Of a stretch of 12,533 nucleotides of DNA, positions 1 through 6,667 are shown piece after piece. A program made the translations under genes and the position numbers. Position 1 is the first letter of the stretch, and every line of letters begins with the position of its first letter. Below the pieces are notes generated by a model. That model was not told the DNA's origin and ran no database searches. It saw nothing but the letters and a program-made list of their open reading frames with translations. This DNA comes from Nitrospirota bacterium (lineage in GTDB: Bacteria > Nitrospirota_A > Leptospirillia > Leptospirillales > Leptospirillaceae), in assembly GCA_021844645.1 (NCBI GenBank), contig JAKBTA010000036.1, forward strand, positions 1-12,533, in the 5' to 3' direction.

Positions 1-2
1 TT

Positions 3-188
3 GATACAAAGCGGTTTTTCTGGAAATGGACAGGGGGGTTCTCGGATATGGTGCTTTCTGAACCGGAAATCGAGCACTGTGCTTATCGTCTTGAAAACCC
101 GGAAGCGATCAAGGTTGCCAGAAGAATCTTCGAAGGCGTTGCAGCCGAATATGGAATTGCACTCAACGAAGCACCCCTCCCTTCTTAA
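3..188 (+). CDS. C-terminal end of an unidentified protein (partial, 5' end outside window)
   Basis: Frame 3 is open from the left edge to a TAA at 186-188 and gives the last 61 residues of a protein. It begins DTKRFFWKWTGG and ends NEAPLPS. This frame reads as a plausible soluble protein with a closing amphipathic helix (PEAIKVARRIFEGVAAEYGI). The competing ORF in frame 1 is rich in Ser, Arg and Lys and looks like a shadow. The fragment is too short to name. The helix faintly resembles the closing helix of amidase_3-type cell-wall hydrolases, but no catalytic residue is visible, so I do not assign that function. A terminator-like hairpin follows 37 bases after the stop, which fits the end of a transcription unit. 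Confidence 0.55.
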   Translation, partial: DTKRFFWKWTGGFSDMVLSEPEIEHCAYRLENPEAIKVARRIFEGVAAEYGIALNEAPLPS

Positions 189-224
189 ACTCTCCCCTCC
201 ATTCAACCGATAGAACATCATGGA

Positions 225-251
225 AGAAGGAGCCGGCTCTTGGCTCCTTCT
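225..251 (+). terminator. Terminator-like hairpin after the first gene
   Basis: A perfect 10-bp inverted repeat (225-234 with 242-251, arm AGAAGGAGCC) encloses a 7-base loop. It lies between the end of the left-edge gene and the promoter of the next unit. The downstream tract (gttataaaaa) is only weakly T-rich, so it is not an ideal intrinsic terminator, but the stem is long and GC-containing. Confidence 0.55.
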
Positions 252-272
252 GTTATAAAAACATTCAATCCA

Positions 273-301
273 TTGACATCATTCTCTATCTCAGCCATTA
301 T
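273..301 (+). promoter_or_regulatory. Sigma-70-like promoter for the ODP/chemoreceptor unit
   Basis: A perfect -35 hexamer TTGACA (273-278), a 17-base spacer and a -10 candidate CATTAT (296-301, 4 of 6 consensus bases) lie between the upstream hairpin and the ATG at 370. Transcription would start near 308, giving a leader of about 60 bases that includes a Fur-box-like dyad. Confidence 0.55.
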
Positions 302-311
302 CCGGTCGAAA

Positions 312-326
312 AGAGAATGATTTTCA
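312..326. promoter_or_regulatory. Fur-box-like operator
   Basis: The 15-mer AGAGAATGATTTTCA matches the classical 7-1-7 Fur consensus TGATAATNATTATCA at 11 of 14 defined positions, and five of its seven base pairs keep dyad symmetry. It begins 10 bases after the -10 element, so a bound repressor would cover the transcription start. The match is seen in the sequence; Fur control is inference. Confidence 0.35.
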
Positions 327-369
327 CATTGCCCGCGTCACATGACATAACTGGATCGGAGAAAGCCCA

Positions 370-1116
370 ATGGCCTTTGAAACTCTTTACCAATCGGCAA
401 ATCACAAGTTTCTGTGGCTTGGAAAGGATGAATCGGGTCTGGAAGAAGGAGTGCAATCCAATCAGTACCTGATTATTGATGGCGGGAAAGGTCTTTTAAT
501 CGATCCGGGCGGGTTTGGCGTTTTTGCCCGGGTTCTGGTGAATATCTCACAGATTCTGGATCCGGCAGACATCAAGGATATTTTTCTTTGCCATCAGGAT
601 CCCGATGTGGGAGGGGGTCTGGCATCATGGTTTGAGATGACCCCGGCCGTCGTTCATGTCTCTGAGCTGTGGATTCGATTCCTGATTCATTTTGGAGTCA
701 ACGACATCACCCGCTTCAAGGGAATTGCCGATAGAGGAGGATCACTCACCCTCTCCTCCGGACGAACGGTGGAATTCATCCCCGCTCACTTTCTTCACTC
801 CCCCGGAAATTTTCACCTTTTTGACCATGAATCAGGAATTCTCTTCACGGGAGATATTGGAGCCGCTGTCTATCCAAAAGGGAAAACGCCATTATTTGTG
901 GAAAATTTCGCAGAGCATGTCACCTATATGGAAGGCTTTCACGCCCGATATATCGGGACAAACAAGGCCATCGCCATCTGGCTTCAAAAAGTCCGGAAGC
1001 TCCCGATCAAGATGGTTGCGCCCCAACACGGTTCCATTTTCAAGGAAGAAATGGTCGGAAAATTTTTTGACTGGATCTCTGGAATCCGATGCGGTTTTGA
1101 CGTAATGGACCTCTGA
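370..1116 (+). CDS. ODP-family di-iron protein (metallo-beta-lactamase fold), probable Fe(II)/O2 sensor
   Basis: This 248-residue protein has a stand-alone metallo-beta-lactamase fold of the flavodiiron type, without a flavodoxin domain. The metal-ligand pattern is complete. HQDPDV (75-80) supplies H75, D77 and D79 in place of the flavodiiron HxExDH. H143 lies in HSPGNF, D162 in FTGDIGA and H220 in APQHGSIF. The HQDPDV signature is typical of oxygen-binding di-iron proteins (ODPs). In Treponema denticola an ODP acts as a soluble Fe(II)/oxygen sensor for chemotaxis and is encoded near a chemoreceptor with no sensor domain. Here too the next gene, 10 bases on, is a sensorless chemoreceptor domain. 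The start is supported by GGAGAAAG five bases upstream of the ATG. No signal peptide or membrane segment is present, so it should be cytoplasmic. An ordinary MBL hydrolase or O2 reductase is less likely. Confidence 0.83.
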   Translation: MAFETLYQSANHKFLWLGKDESGLEEGVQSNQYLIIDGGKGLLIDPGGFGVFARVLVNISQILDPADIKDIFLCHQDPDVGGGLASWFEMTPAVVHVSELWIRFLIHFGVNDITRFKGIADRGGSLTLSSGRTVEFIPAHFLHSPGNFHLFDHESGILFTGDIGAAVYPKGKTPLFVENFAEHVTYMEGFHARYIGTNKAIAIWLQKVRKLPIKMVAPQHGSIFKEEMVGKFFDWISGIRCGFDVMDL

Positions 1117-1126
1117 GGGGGATAAG

Positions 1127-1813
1127 ATGGCTCCACGAAATACTGACAAATCACTCAGCCTTACCCAGGAAAATGCCGATTCCGTAGTGAACTCCTTGGG
1201 TGAATCCATGACAAACATGGCTTTTTTGAGGAACTATATTACACAGTTCGAAGAGGTCAAGAGTCTCAACGACGCCAACATTTCGGCTCTTGCCTCCGTT
1301 CTTGAAGAGTATCAGGAAAAGGTCGATACGGAAGAGATCGTCTCTGAAGGGAAAGCGGTTCTGGAAAACCTTCACAAATTCCGGAACGTGCTGGGGAACA
1401 TTTCAGGAATCGGTCGGGAGATCAAGGAAATCTCCACCCAGGTGAATCTCTTGTCGATCAATGCTGCCATTGAGGCTGCCCATGCAAAGGAAGCCGGGCG
1501 GGGTTTTGCGGTCGTCGCTGAAGAAATCAAGAAGCTTTCCGACAGGACACGAAAATCTGTTGAGGAAATCGACCGGACCATAGGCTCCATTCGTCTCGAA
1601 CTTCAGACCGTAACAGAAAACATGACCGCCTTAAATGGGAGAATGGGAGACATCCAGGAGTTTGGAGAGATGATCGAGAAGCAGATTCATAAAATGAAGG
1701 AGTCGATGGGAGGATCCATCCTGAAGCGACTGATCGACATTGCAGTCAAACGACAGGAATCCATCTTCACATCATTTAAGACCGTGATCAAAAAACTCTC
1801 CGGGAGCGCCTGA
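1127..1813 (+). CDS. Soluble methyl-accepting chemotaxis-type signalling protein lacking a sensor domain
   Basis: This 228-residue protein consists almost wholly of a chemoreceptor cytoplasmic hairpin. The kinase-control tip is clear at about 105-138 ([14 protein letters not shown], then [17 protein letters not shown]). It is flanked by short coiled-coil arms at about 75-104 and 139-165. Residues 1-70 are helical with no recognisable PAS, globin, Cache or HAMP domain, and there is no transmembrane segment. The tip matches receptors that bind CheA and CheW, though neither gene is nearby. The arms are much shorter than in standard chemoreceptors, so membrane-array packing would be unusual. A strong AGGGGGA precedes the ATG and begins within the ODP stop codon, suggesting coupled translation. 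The likely role is to relay the ODP state to the chemotaxis kinase or a related pathway. The pairing is inferred from synteny. Confidence 0.85.
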   Translation: MAPRNTDKSLSLTQENADSVVNSLGESMTNMAFLRNYITQFEEVKSLNDANISALASVLEEYQEKVDTEEIVSEGKAVLENLHKFRNVLGNISGIGREIKEISTQVNLLSINAAIEAAHAKEAGRGFAVVAEEIKKLSDRTRKSVEEIDRTIGSIRLELQTVTENMTALNGRMGDIQEFGEMIEKQIHKMKESMGGSILKRLIDIAVKRQESIFTSFKTVIKKLSGSA

Positions 1814-1826
1814 TCGGGATCAGGCG
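1807..1826. terminator. Bidirectional hairpin containing both convergent stop codons
   Basis: A perfect 9-bp inverted repeat (1807-1815 with 1818-1826) has two central bases. The TGA of the chemoreceptor gene (1811-1813) lies in the left arm and the TGA of the minus-strand DUF971 gene (1820-1822, read as TCA) in the right arm. The folded form would have seven or eight pairs with a small loop. There is no T-tract on either side, so termination is plausible but not certain. Confidence 0.4.
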
Positions 1827-2134
1827 GCCTGGCAAAGAGAGCATGGACAGATTTTCCTGAGAAGGTCAAAGGAATAGACCCCGGTCTGGTGGCCATCGCT
1901 GAAATGGATGGAAACAGCATAATTGCCAACTGAGGTCACCGATACAGGCCTGACGTCAGGGGAAATCTTGCCCGGAGGAATCAGCTTCTCCCCCGTCCAT
2001 TCATGGATGCATTCCGCACACTGGCAACTTTCCCTCAAATATACATTCGTGTAGATACTTTCATGTTCATCTTGCCACAGGATCCTTACGGAATTTCCCC
2101 CATGGGGCATGACCTCTTTGGGAACAGGTTTCAT
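1820..2134 (-). CDS. DUF971 / GBBH-like N-terminal domain protein
   Basis: This 104-residue protein consists only of the DUF971 domain, which also forms the N-terminus of gamma-butyrobetaine hydroxylases. It is often found alone in bacteria or attached to Mrp/ApbC-type iron-sulphur carriers. Visible hallmarks are the opening beta strands (VRILWQDEHESIYTNVYLRESCQCAEC), the strand pair HFSDGHQTGVYSFDLLR, and clustered cysteines and histidine (C37, C39, C42, H44; C96, C98, C101) suited to metal binding. It is the last gene of the gpsA-wrbA-DUF971 run, 58 bases after wrbA, and has its own promoter candidate. GAAGGAG lies upstream of the ATG. The molecular role is not established; a link to metal or Fe-S handling is inference from the family. 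Confidence 0.8.
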   Translation of the reverse strand: MKPVPKEVMPHGGNSVRILWQDEHESIYTNVYLRESCQCAECIHEWTGEKLIPPGKISPDVRPVSVTSVGNYAVSIHFSDGHQTGVYSFDLLRKICPCSLCQAA

Positions 2135-2158
2135 TTTGAATTCTCCTTCTGTTTATCC

Positions 2159-2188
2159 ATTGTACGGCCAAACATCGACGATCCTCAA
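2159..2188 (-). promoter_or_regulatory. Promoter candidate for the DUF971 gene
   Basis: On the minus strand, TTGAGG (2183-2188) and TACAAT (2159-2164) are separated by 18 bases. They match consensus at 4 of 6 and 5 of 6 positions and lie 25 bases or more upstream of the ATG at 2134. The -35 overlaps a small palindrome (2180-2193) just after the wrbA stop codon, so read-through and fresh initiation could both feed the DUF971 gene. Confidence 0.4.
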
Positions 2189-2192
2189 GGAT

Positions 2193-2795
2193 CTATCCAA
2201 AAAGTCGAACCGCTAAAGAAGCGACATGCTGGCCCTGGAATCTTGCGATAGCCCTTTCCCTCGCACTTGGAAGCCTTGCCCCGTCACCATCGGCGATTGT
2301 TCCGGCACCATAGGGAGACCCTCCCGTCACTTCAGATGCGCCGGAAAGTTCCGGACAGCTGTACGGAACGCCGGCAATCAGCATTCCATGATGCAATAGT
2401 GTTGTGTGAAAGGATATGATTGTCGTTTCATGGCCTCCATGCTGGCTTGCCGTGCTGACAAAAACACTTCCGATTTTTCCGATCAGTCCCCCATTTGACC
2501 AGATCTCACCTGTCTGGTCCAGGAACGTCCTCATCTGGGATGACATATTTCCGAATCGGGTGGGAGTTCCAAAAATAATGGCGTCATATTCTGAAAGCTC
2601 TCCCGGGGATGCCACATCATAAGGAGAGTTTACAAGACCGCCGATTCTGACAAGCGTTTCCTCCGCCATTGTTTCGGGAACCCTTTTGACAAAGACCTCG
2701 CTTTCTCCCCTCTCCCCTGCGCCAAAAGCCACCTCTTCCGCCAATGTCTGGACATGGCCCCATGTGCTATAGAATAAAACCAGAATTTTTGCCAT
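2193..2795 (-). CDS. wrbA: NAD(P)H:quinone oxidoreductase, WrbA type
   Basis: This is a 200-residue flavodoxin-like protein at the usual WrbA length. It carries the FMN phosphate loop (FYSTWGHV, 8-15), [21 protein letters not shown] (76-96, the isoalloxazine contact typical of WrbA), [12 protein letters not shown] (114-125), HHGM..GVPY (135-145) and GGSPYGAG (158-165). WrbA enzymes reduce quinones by two electrons with NAD(P)H and limit redox cycling. They are cytoplasmic, usually tetrameric and stress-induced. The ATG overlaps the gpsA stop codon by one base (TGATG), and GAGGAGG lies upstream inside gpsA, so translation is probably coupled to gpsA. The loop residues TW replace the more usual MY; the rest is conventional. 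Confidence 0.93.
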   Translation of the reverse strand: MAKILVLFYSTWGHVQTLAEEVAFGAGERGESEVFVKRVPETMAEETLVRIGGLVNSPYDVASPGELSEYDAIIFGTPTRFGNMSSQMRTFLDQTGEIWSNGGLIGKIGSVFVSTASQHGGHETTIISFHTTLLHHGMLIAGVPYSCPELSGASEVTGGSPYGAGTIADGDGARLPSARERAIARFQGQHVASLAVRLFG

Positions 2796-3829
2796 CAGAA
2801 CTCCTCCTCGTCCTTCATCGGGCGATCCATCACATCCCGCAAAACTTCCACGAGGCTGGCCTCTTCATACAAAAGGCGATAAACAGCCCGCGTCACCGGA
2901 AGGTCAACTCCATGTCCCAATGCAAGCATGTGGGCAGACTGGGCGGTGGTCACGCCTTCCGCGACCTGCCCCAGGTCCCGAAGGATATCCTCAAGTTTCT
3001 CTCCCCGTCCCAAGCGGACACCGACCGTCCGGTTTCGACTTTGCTCACCCGTTGCGGTCAAATAAAGATCCCCAACACCTCCCAAACCGGAAAAAGTGGT
3101 GGCATTCGCTCCAAGAGCCACCCCCAATCGTGTCATTTCAGCAAGACCTCTCGTCAGCAAGGCCGCCCTTGAGTTCGCTCCAAGCCCCATTCCATCGGAA
3201 ATGCCAGCGGCGAGAGCGATGACGTTTTTCAGGGCACCGCAGATTTCCAGCCCCTTTACGTCCGCCCTGGTATAAACCTTGAAATAGTTTGTATTGAATA
3301 AGGATTGTGTCTCTTTCGCCATAACTTGGGAACGGCTTGCCACAACCACAGCCGTTGGAGAGTTCCTGACGACTTCCTTCGCAAAGGAGGGGCCGGAGAG
3401 GACCGCATATTGATCCGGATCGGACAAATAGCACTCCGAGACAATTTCCGAGACCATCCGAAGGGATTTCTGCTCAATCCCCTTTGTGCCGCTGACAATG
3501 GGTAATCGGGGAGCCCCCAGAGACGAAAGGGTTTTCATCGTCTCCCGGACACCCTGGCAAGGGATGGCCAACACGATAAAACTTGCCTCGCTGAGTGATT
3601 TCTCGATGTTTGAAGTGACGTCCAGACTCTTGGGGAAAATGGCCCCGGGAAGATAGACCCGGTTCTCCCTGTCTGAAGAAATCATTGCACACAACGTCTC
3701 GTCCCTGACCCACAAGGTAACCGGCAACCCCTTTGATGCCAGGTGGAACGCAAGGGCCGTCCCCCATGAACCACCGCCCAGTACCAAAGGCCTCACGGGT
3801 TTACCAAGAAACAAAGGTTCATTCCCCAT
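2795..3829 (-). CDS. gpsA: Glycerol-3-phosphate dehydrogenase [NAD(P)+]
   Basis: This protein makes sn-glycerol 3-phosphate from dihydroxyacetone phosphate for phospholipid synthesis. With the start chosen at 3829 it has 344 residues, near the family norm. Motifs in order are the Rossmann loop [11 protein letters not shown] (17-27), VSGTKGIE (112-119) with K116, LSGPSFAKE (144-152), the catalytic lysine K201 in CGALKN, the substrate loop [18 protein letters not shown] (215-232), GLGGVGDL (248-255) and SRNR (264-267). The ATG at 3829 has AAGGGAG at proper distance. An in-frame ATG at 3898 would add 23 residues with no family match. It is the first gene of a minus-strand operon with wrbA and DUF971 and diverges from serS across 159 bases. 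AIPCQ replaces the common VPSQ. Confidence 0.95.
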   Translation of the reverse strand: MGNEPLFLGKPVRPLVLGGGSWGTALAFHLASKGLPVTLWVRDETLCAMISSDRENRVYLPGAIFPKSLDVTSNIEKSLSEASFIVLAIPCQGVRETMKTLSSLGAPRLPIVSGTKGIEQKSLRMVSEIVSECYLSDPDQYAVLSGPSFAKEVVRNSPTAVVVASRSQVMAKETQSLFNTNYFKVYTRADVKGLEICGALKNVIALAAGISDGMGLGANSRAALLTRGLAEMTRLGVALGANATTFSGLGGVGDLYLTATGEQSRNRTVGVRLGRGEKLEDILRDLGQVAEGVTTAQSAHMLALGHGVDLPVTRAVYRLLYEEASLVEVLRDVMDRPMKDEEEF

Positions 3830-3913
3830 CGCCACTCCCTTCAAACAATCCGGCCCACTCCCAAAAGAATCCCGACACACCCGACCCTGACGCCCCATCC
3901 AGTAGAGTTCCCC

Positions 3914-3943
3914 ATTGTTCCTGCAAAGACAACAAGTCTACAA
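3914..3943 (-). promoter_or_regulatory. Promoter candidate for gpsA-wrbA-DUF971
   Basis: On the minus strand, TTGTAG (3938-3943) and AACAAT (3914-3919) are spaced by 18 bases. The matches are modest (3 of 6 and 4 of 6). It is almost exactly superimposed on the serS promoter candidate of the other strand, within an ATTGT...ACAAT inverted repeat. Confidence 0.3.
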
Positions 3944-3944
3944 T
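3915..3944 (+). promoter_or_regulatory. Promoter candidate for the serS-hflX operon
   Basis: TTGTTC (3915-3920), an 18-base spacer and TACAAT (3939-3944, 5 of 6) lie upstream of serS. The predicted start of transcription is near 3951, giving a leader of about 38 bases ending in AGGAG before the ATG at 3989. The -35 is weak. Confidence 0.42.
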
Positions 3945-3988
3945 AGGGGTATTGGTGGACCTTTCTAAACCCGGAACCAGGAGAATTC

Positions 3989-5296
3989 ATGCTCGATAAA
4001 AAACGCATCCTACACGAAGAGGAAACCATTCGGAAAGCCCTTGCATCGAGAGGCCAGGATTTCGACTTTTCCCCCATCAAGGACCTCGACCGTGAAATCA
4101 GCCAGCTGAAGCAAACATGGGAAGCCCTTCGGGAAAAACGCAATCGTCTCGCGCAGGACATTGGAATCAGGAAACGCAATGGACAGCCGACGGAAGATCT
4201 CATGGACGAATCCAGAACCGTTAATGAGCTCATTTCCAAAGACGAGGGGCTTCTTGCATCTCTTGAGAACAGACTCGACGAAATGCTTTGGGTGATTCCG
4301 AATATTCCCAGAGAGGATGTCCCCAAGGGAGCATCCGAAGCGGACAATGTCACCATCCGAACCGTTGGCACACCAAAATCCTTTTCCTTTGAACCCAAAC
4401 CGCACTGGGAGCTCGGTGCCGAGTTAGGGATTATGGATGTTGAGCATACATCTCTTGTCAGCGGAAGCCGTTTCTCGACCCTCACCGGAGCTGGCGCCCG
4501 ACTTGAGCGGGCCCTGGCAAACTACATGCTGGACCTGCATACCCTTCCCGAGAACAATCCGGGAGGTGTCTATATCGAACACTCCGTTCCTTTTCTGGTC
4601 CGGAAAGAGGCTCTCATGGGAACAGGCCAGCTCCCAAAGTTCCAAGAGGAACTTTTTAGCTGCCCCGAAGACGAGCTCTACCTGATCCCTACAGCTGAAG
4701 TCCCCCTAACCAACCTGTACAGGGAGACGATACTGGACTCATCCGAGCTTCCGATCCGGATGGTCGCACAGACGGCCTGTTTCAGAAGGGAAGCCGGAGC
4801 GGCAGGAAGAGACTCAAGGGGGCTCATCCGCCAGCACCAGTTTCAAAAGGTCGAACTGGTCTGGATTACGAACCCGGAAACATCCGCAACCGATCACGAA
4901 AGATTGACCGCCGACGCCGAAAGGGTTCTTTCAGGGCTCGGACTCCCCTACAGGGTCATTGCCCTGTGCACGGGAGACCTTGGATTTTCTTCCGCAAAGA
5001 CCTACGACCTTGAGGTCTGGATGCCCTCACAGAAAACCTATCGGGAAATCTCCTCCTGCTCAAACTTTGAGGAGTTTCAAGCCCGCCGGGCCCAGATCCG
5101 GTTCCGGGATCCCAAAACAAAAAAAACCCGTTTCGTTCATACTCTCAATGGATCCGGTCTGGCAATTGGAAGGGCGGTTGCCGCAATTCTTGAAAATGGC
5201 CAGCAGCTCGACGGAACCGTTCGGATTCCGGAAGTCCTTGTGCCCTATATGGGAGGGATCACAGAGATCTCCTCCCGGAAGAAAGGTCTAAAATGA
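3989..5296 (+). CDS. serS: Seryl-tRNA synthetase
   Basis: This class II aminoacyl-tRNA synthetase charges tRNA-Ser (and tRNA-Sec where present) with serine. Its 435 residues match bacterial SerRS. The N-terminal helical arm for the long variable arm of tRNA-Ser spans about 30-100. The catalytic core carries TAEVPL (235-240), motif 2 [15 protein letters not shown] (265-279) with HQFQKVE (283-289), [10 protein letters not shown] (351-360), and motif 3 [18 protein letters not shown] (386-403). CCAGGAGAATTC precedes the ATG. It is the first gene of a long plus-strand operon; its stop overlaps the next start (ATGA at 5293-5296). The enzyme looks complete, with a short basic tail (SSRKKGLK). Confidence 0.97.
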   Translation: MLDKKRILHEEETIRKALASRGQDFDFSPIKDLDREISQLKQTWEALREKRNRLAQDIGIRKRNGQPTEDLMDESRTVNELISKDEGLLASLENRLDEMLWVIPNIPREDVPKGASEADNVTIRTVGTPKSFSFEPKPHWELGAELGIMDVEHTSLVSGSRFSTLTGAGARLERALANYMLDLHTLPENNPGGVYIEHSVPFLVRKEALMGTGQLPKFQEELFSCPEDELYLIPTAEVPLTNLYRETILDSSELPIRMVAQTACFRREAGAAGRDSRGLIRQHQFQKVELVWITNPETSATDHERLTADAERVLSGLGLPYRVIALCTGDLGFSSAKTYDLEVWMPSQKTYREISSCSNFEEFQARRAQIRFRDPKTKKTRFVHTLNGSGLAIGRAVAAILENGQQLDGTVRIPEVLVPYMGGITEISSRKKGLK

Positions 5297-5664
5297 CTGA
5301 CTCATCGCCAAAGGAATCCCTCAAAAGCCTTGTCTTCTTCGGAAAAGATTTTATGATCGGGTCGAGAGTTGAAGGGGTGGCGAGAAACCATTCCCTCACT
5401 TTCCTGAGATTCGACAAACAGGAGGCACTCAAAGAGATTTCTCCGGGACCCCGGCTTGTCCTTTTTGATATCGCGGCAACCGGCGATGATCTCCCGGAAA
5501 TGATCGGAACACTCAAGAACGCTTATCCGGCAACCTCTCTTGTCGGGCTGGCTTTCCACACCGATGAGGCCTCTCTCGACAGAGGGAAAAAAGCTGGACT
5601 GCACACTCTGATCACCCGCTCCAATCTCGTCGACGGTCTCAACAGAATTTTGGAAAAAGGGTAA
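5293..5664 (+). CDS. Degenerate response-regulator receiver-like protein
   Basis: This is a 123-residue protein whose predicted strand/helix order resembles a CheY-type receiver. LVFFGKDF (13-20) would be strand 1, [12 protein letters not shown] (55-66) strand 3 with a possible phospho-acceptor D59, [31 protein letters not shown] (82-112) the later strands and turn, and a closing helix. The paired acidic residues normally after strand 1 are replaced by GKD, and the usual strand-5 lysine position reads TRS. If the fold is correct, the protein probably does not undergo standard phosphorylation. It overlaps serS by four bases and precedes a TPR protein by five, so it is firmly in the operon. No histidine kinase is nearby. 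The fold assignment is tentative and the function unknown. Confidence 0.7.
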   Translation: MTDSSPKESLKSLVFFGKDFMIGSRVEGVARNHSLTFLRFDKQEALKEISPGPRLVLFDIAATGDDLPEMIGTLKNAYPATSLVGLAFHTDEASLDRGKKAGLHTLITRSNLVDGLNRILEKG

Positions 5665-5669
5665 TAAAA

Positions 5670-6386
5670 ATGGTTCGCAACGCCTTGCCCCCCTGCAGAC
5701 TTCTTCTGTTCATCCTGGCTCTTTTGTGGGGTTTTCCTGACTTGCTCCTTGCCTCTCCGGTGACTGAAGACTTTAAAGACACCCACGACTGCAAAGGAAG
5801 CCTAAAGGAGGTTGACCTGTCCCTTTCCCGGCTCTCTCCCGATTTTCCCATCCACAAGGCAAGGCTCCTGATTCTGAAAGCCCGTCTGGACAGGGATCGT
5901 AAAACTCCAAAAAGCCACAAGGAGGGGCTTCTCGCACTGAAAGAAGCCCGGGTAATCGCCGATACTCTCAAGAAAGACCATTCGAAGGACCCTGAGATAT
6001 GGGACCTTTTGGGACAGATCGATCTCATTCACACCCAGTATCAGGGATTTCCAGGGGGAATGCGCTATGCTTCAAGATCCCGAAAGGAAATCACCAGAGC
6101 TCTGGCGCTCTCTCCGACGAACTCCCTCGCCCATTTCACTCGAGGAATGGAAGACTATTTTAAACCCTGGTTTGTCGGAGGATCCAAAAAAAAAGCGCTG
6201 GAGCATTTCCAGAAGGCCCTGGCAGGATCTCCCACAAACCCCCGTTACATCTCATGGGTTGGTCTCGCCCTTTTGGCCAACCATCACCCCCGCCAGGGAA
6301 GAATCATGATTGACCGCGCAGCCTCCATGTGTCCGGGCAACCCCATTTATCGCCGACGGGCCATTACCGAAAAGCCCCGCGGTTGA
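5670..6386 (+). CDS. Exported tetratricopeptide-repeat protein
   Basis: This 238-residue protein has a clear N-terminal signal peptide: R10, then a hydrophobic stretch LLLFILALLWGFPDLLLAS (11-29), with cleavage likely near 28-30. The mature part is helical with TPR-like units. About 109-150 ends in ITRALALSPTN, 151-190 contains FVGGSKKKALEHFQKALAGSPTN, and 191-225 reads YISWVGLALLANHHPRQG...CPGNP. The phrase GGSKKKALEHFQKAL is typical of periplasmic TPR proteins that hold or assemble partners. The start follows a weak AAAGGG site and lies five bases after the previous stop. The basic tail (YRRRAITEKPRG) has no obvious function. The partner cannot be named from the sequence. Confidence 0.78.
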   Translation: MVRNALPPCRLLLFILALLWGFPDLLLASPVTEDFKDTHDCKGSLKEVDLSLSRLSPDFPIHKARLLILKARLDRDRKTPKSHKEGLLALKEARVIADTLKKDHSKDPEIWDLLGQIDLIHTQYQGFPGGMRYASRSRKEITRALALSPTNSLAHFTRGMEDYFKPWFVGGSKKKALEHFQKALAGSPTNPRYISWVGLALLANHHPRQGRIMIDRAASMCPGNPIYRRRAITEKPRG

Positions 6387-6397
6387 AACCAGGGTGA

Positions 6398-6667
6398 ATG
6401 ATGATAGACGATCCAGAGATCACAACAAGAGTTTTTCTCCGCTTCTCCGACCGGGCCTCTCATAGGGACCACCCCGAATGGGGTGAAGGCAAGGTCGTCC
6501 ATCTCTCAACCTCCACTCTTCCGGGAGGGGCTGCCTATGTCCGGATTCTTTTTGAGGACGGCCAGGAGAGAACATTCAATAATGATTTAAACGATGATCG
6601 ATGCGCCTATTACATGGGGCTCGTCAAAGTCATCAAAGGACCAGGAGGCATCTTATTCCAGAGATAA
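6398..6667 (+). CDS. Small DUF3553-like protein
   Basis: This is an 89-residue protein. [16 protein letters not shown] followed by [19 protein letters not shown] has the look of a small beta-barrel of the DUF3553 type, in which (H)P.WG.G.V is followed by a strand ending in F..G..R.F. The C-terminal part ([19 protein letters not shown]) is not part of that signature. Either of two adjacent ATG codons (6398 or 6401) could start it; the second has better spacing from AGGG at 6391-6394. It lies 11 bases after the TPR gene. Its last 25 bases or more contain the likely Shine-Dalgarno site of hflX. The role is unknown; such domains also occur appended to helicases, suggesting nucleic-acid or protein contact. 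Confidence 0.68.
   Translation: MMIDDPEITTRVFLRFSDRASHRDHPEWGEGKVVHLSTSTLPGGAAYVRILFEDGQERTFNNDLNDDRCAYYMGLVKVIKGPGGILFQR

Noticed and set aside
1..213. 70-residue frame-1 ORF starting with TTG at the left edge
   Set aside because: Frame 3 is open from the edge and gives a more protein-like sequence ending at 188; frame 1 is Ser/Arg/Lys-rich.
3830..3898. Longer gpsA beginning at the ATG at 3898
   Set aside because: The extra 23 residues have no family match, extend the protein beyond usual GpsA length and have a poorer ribosome-binding site than the ATG at 3829.
3841..4485. 214-residue minus-strand open frame opposite the start of serS
   Set aside because: It is a Ser/Arg-rich shadow of the serS coding region with no domain signature.
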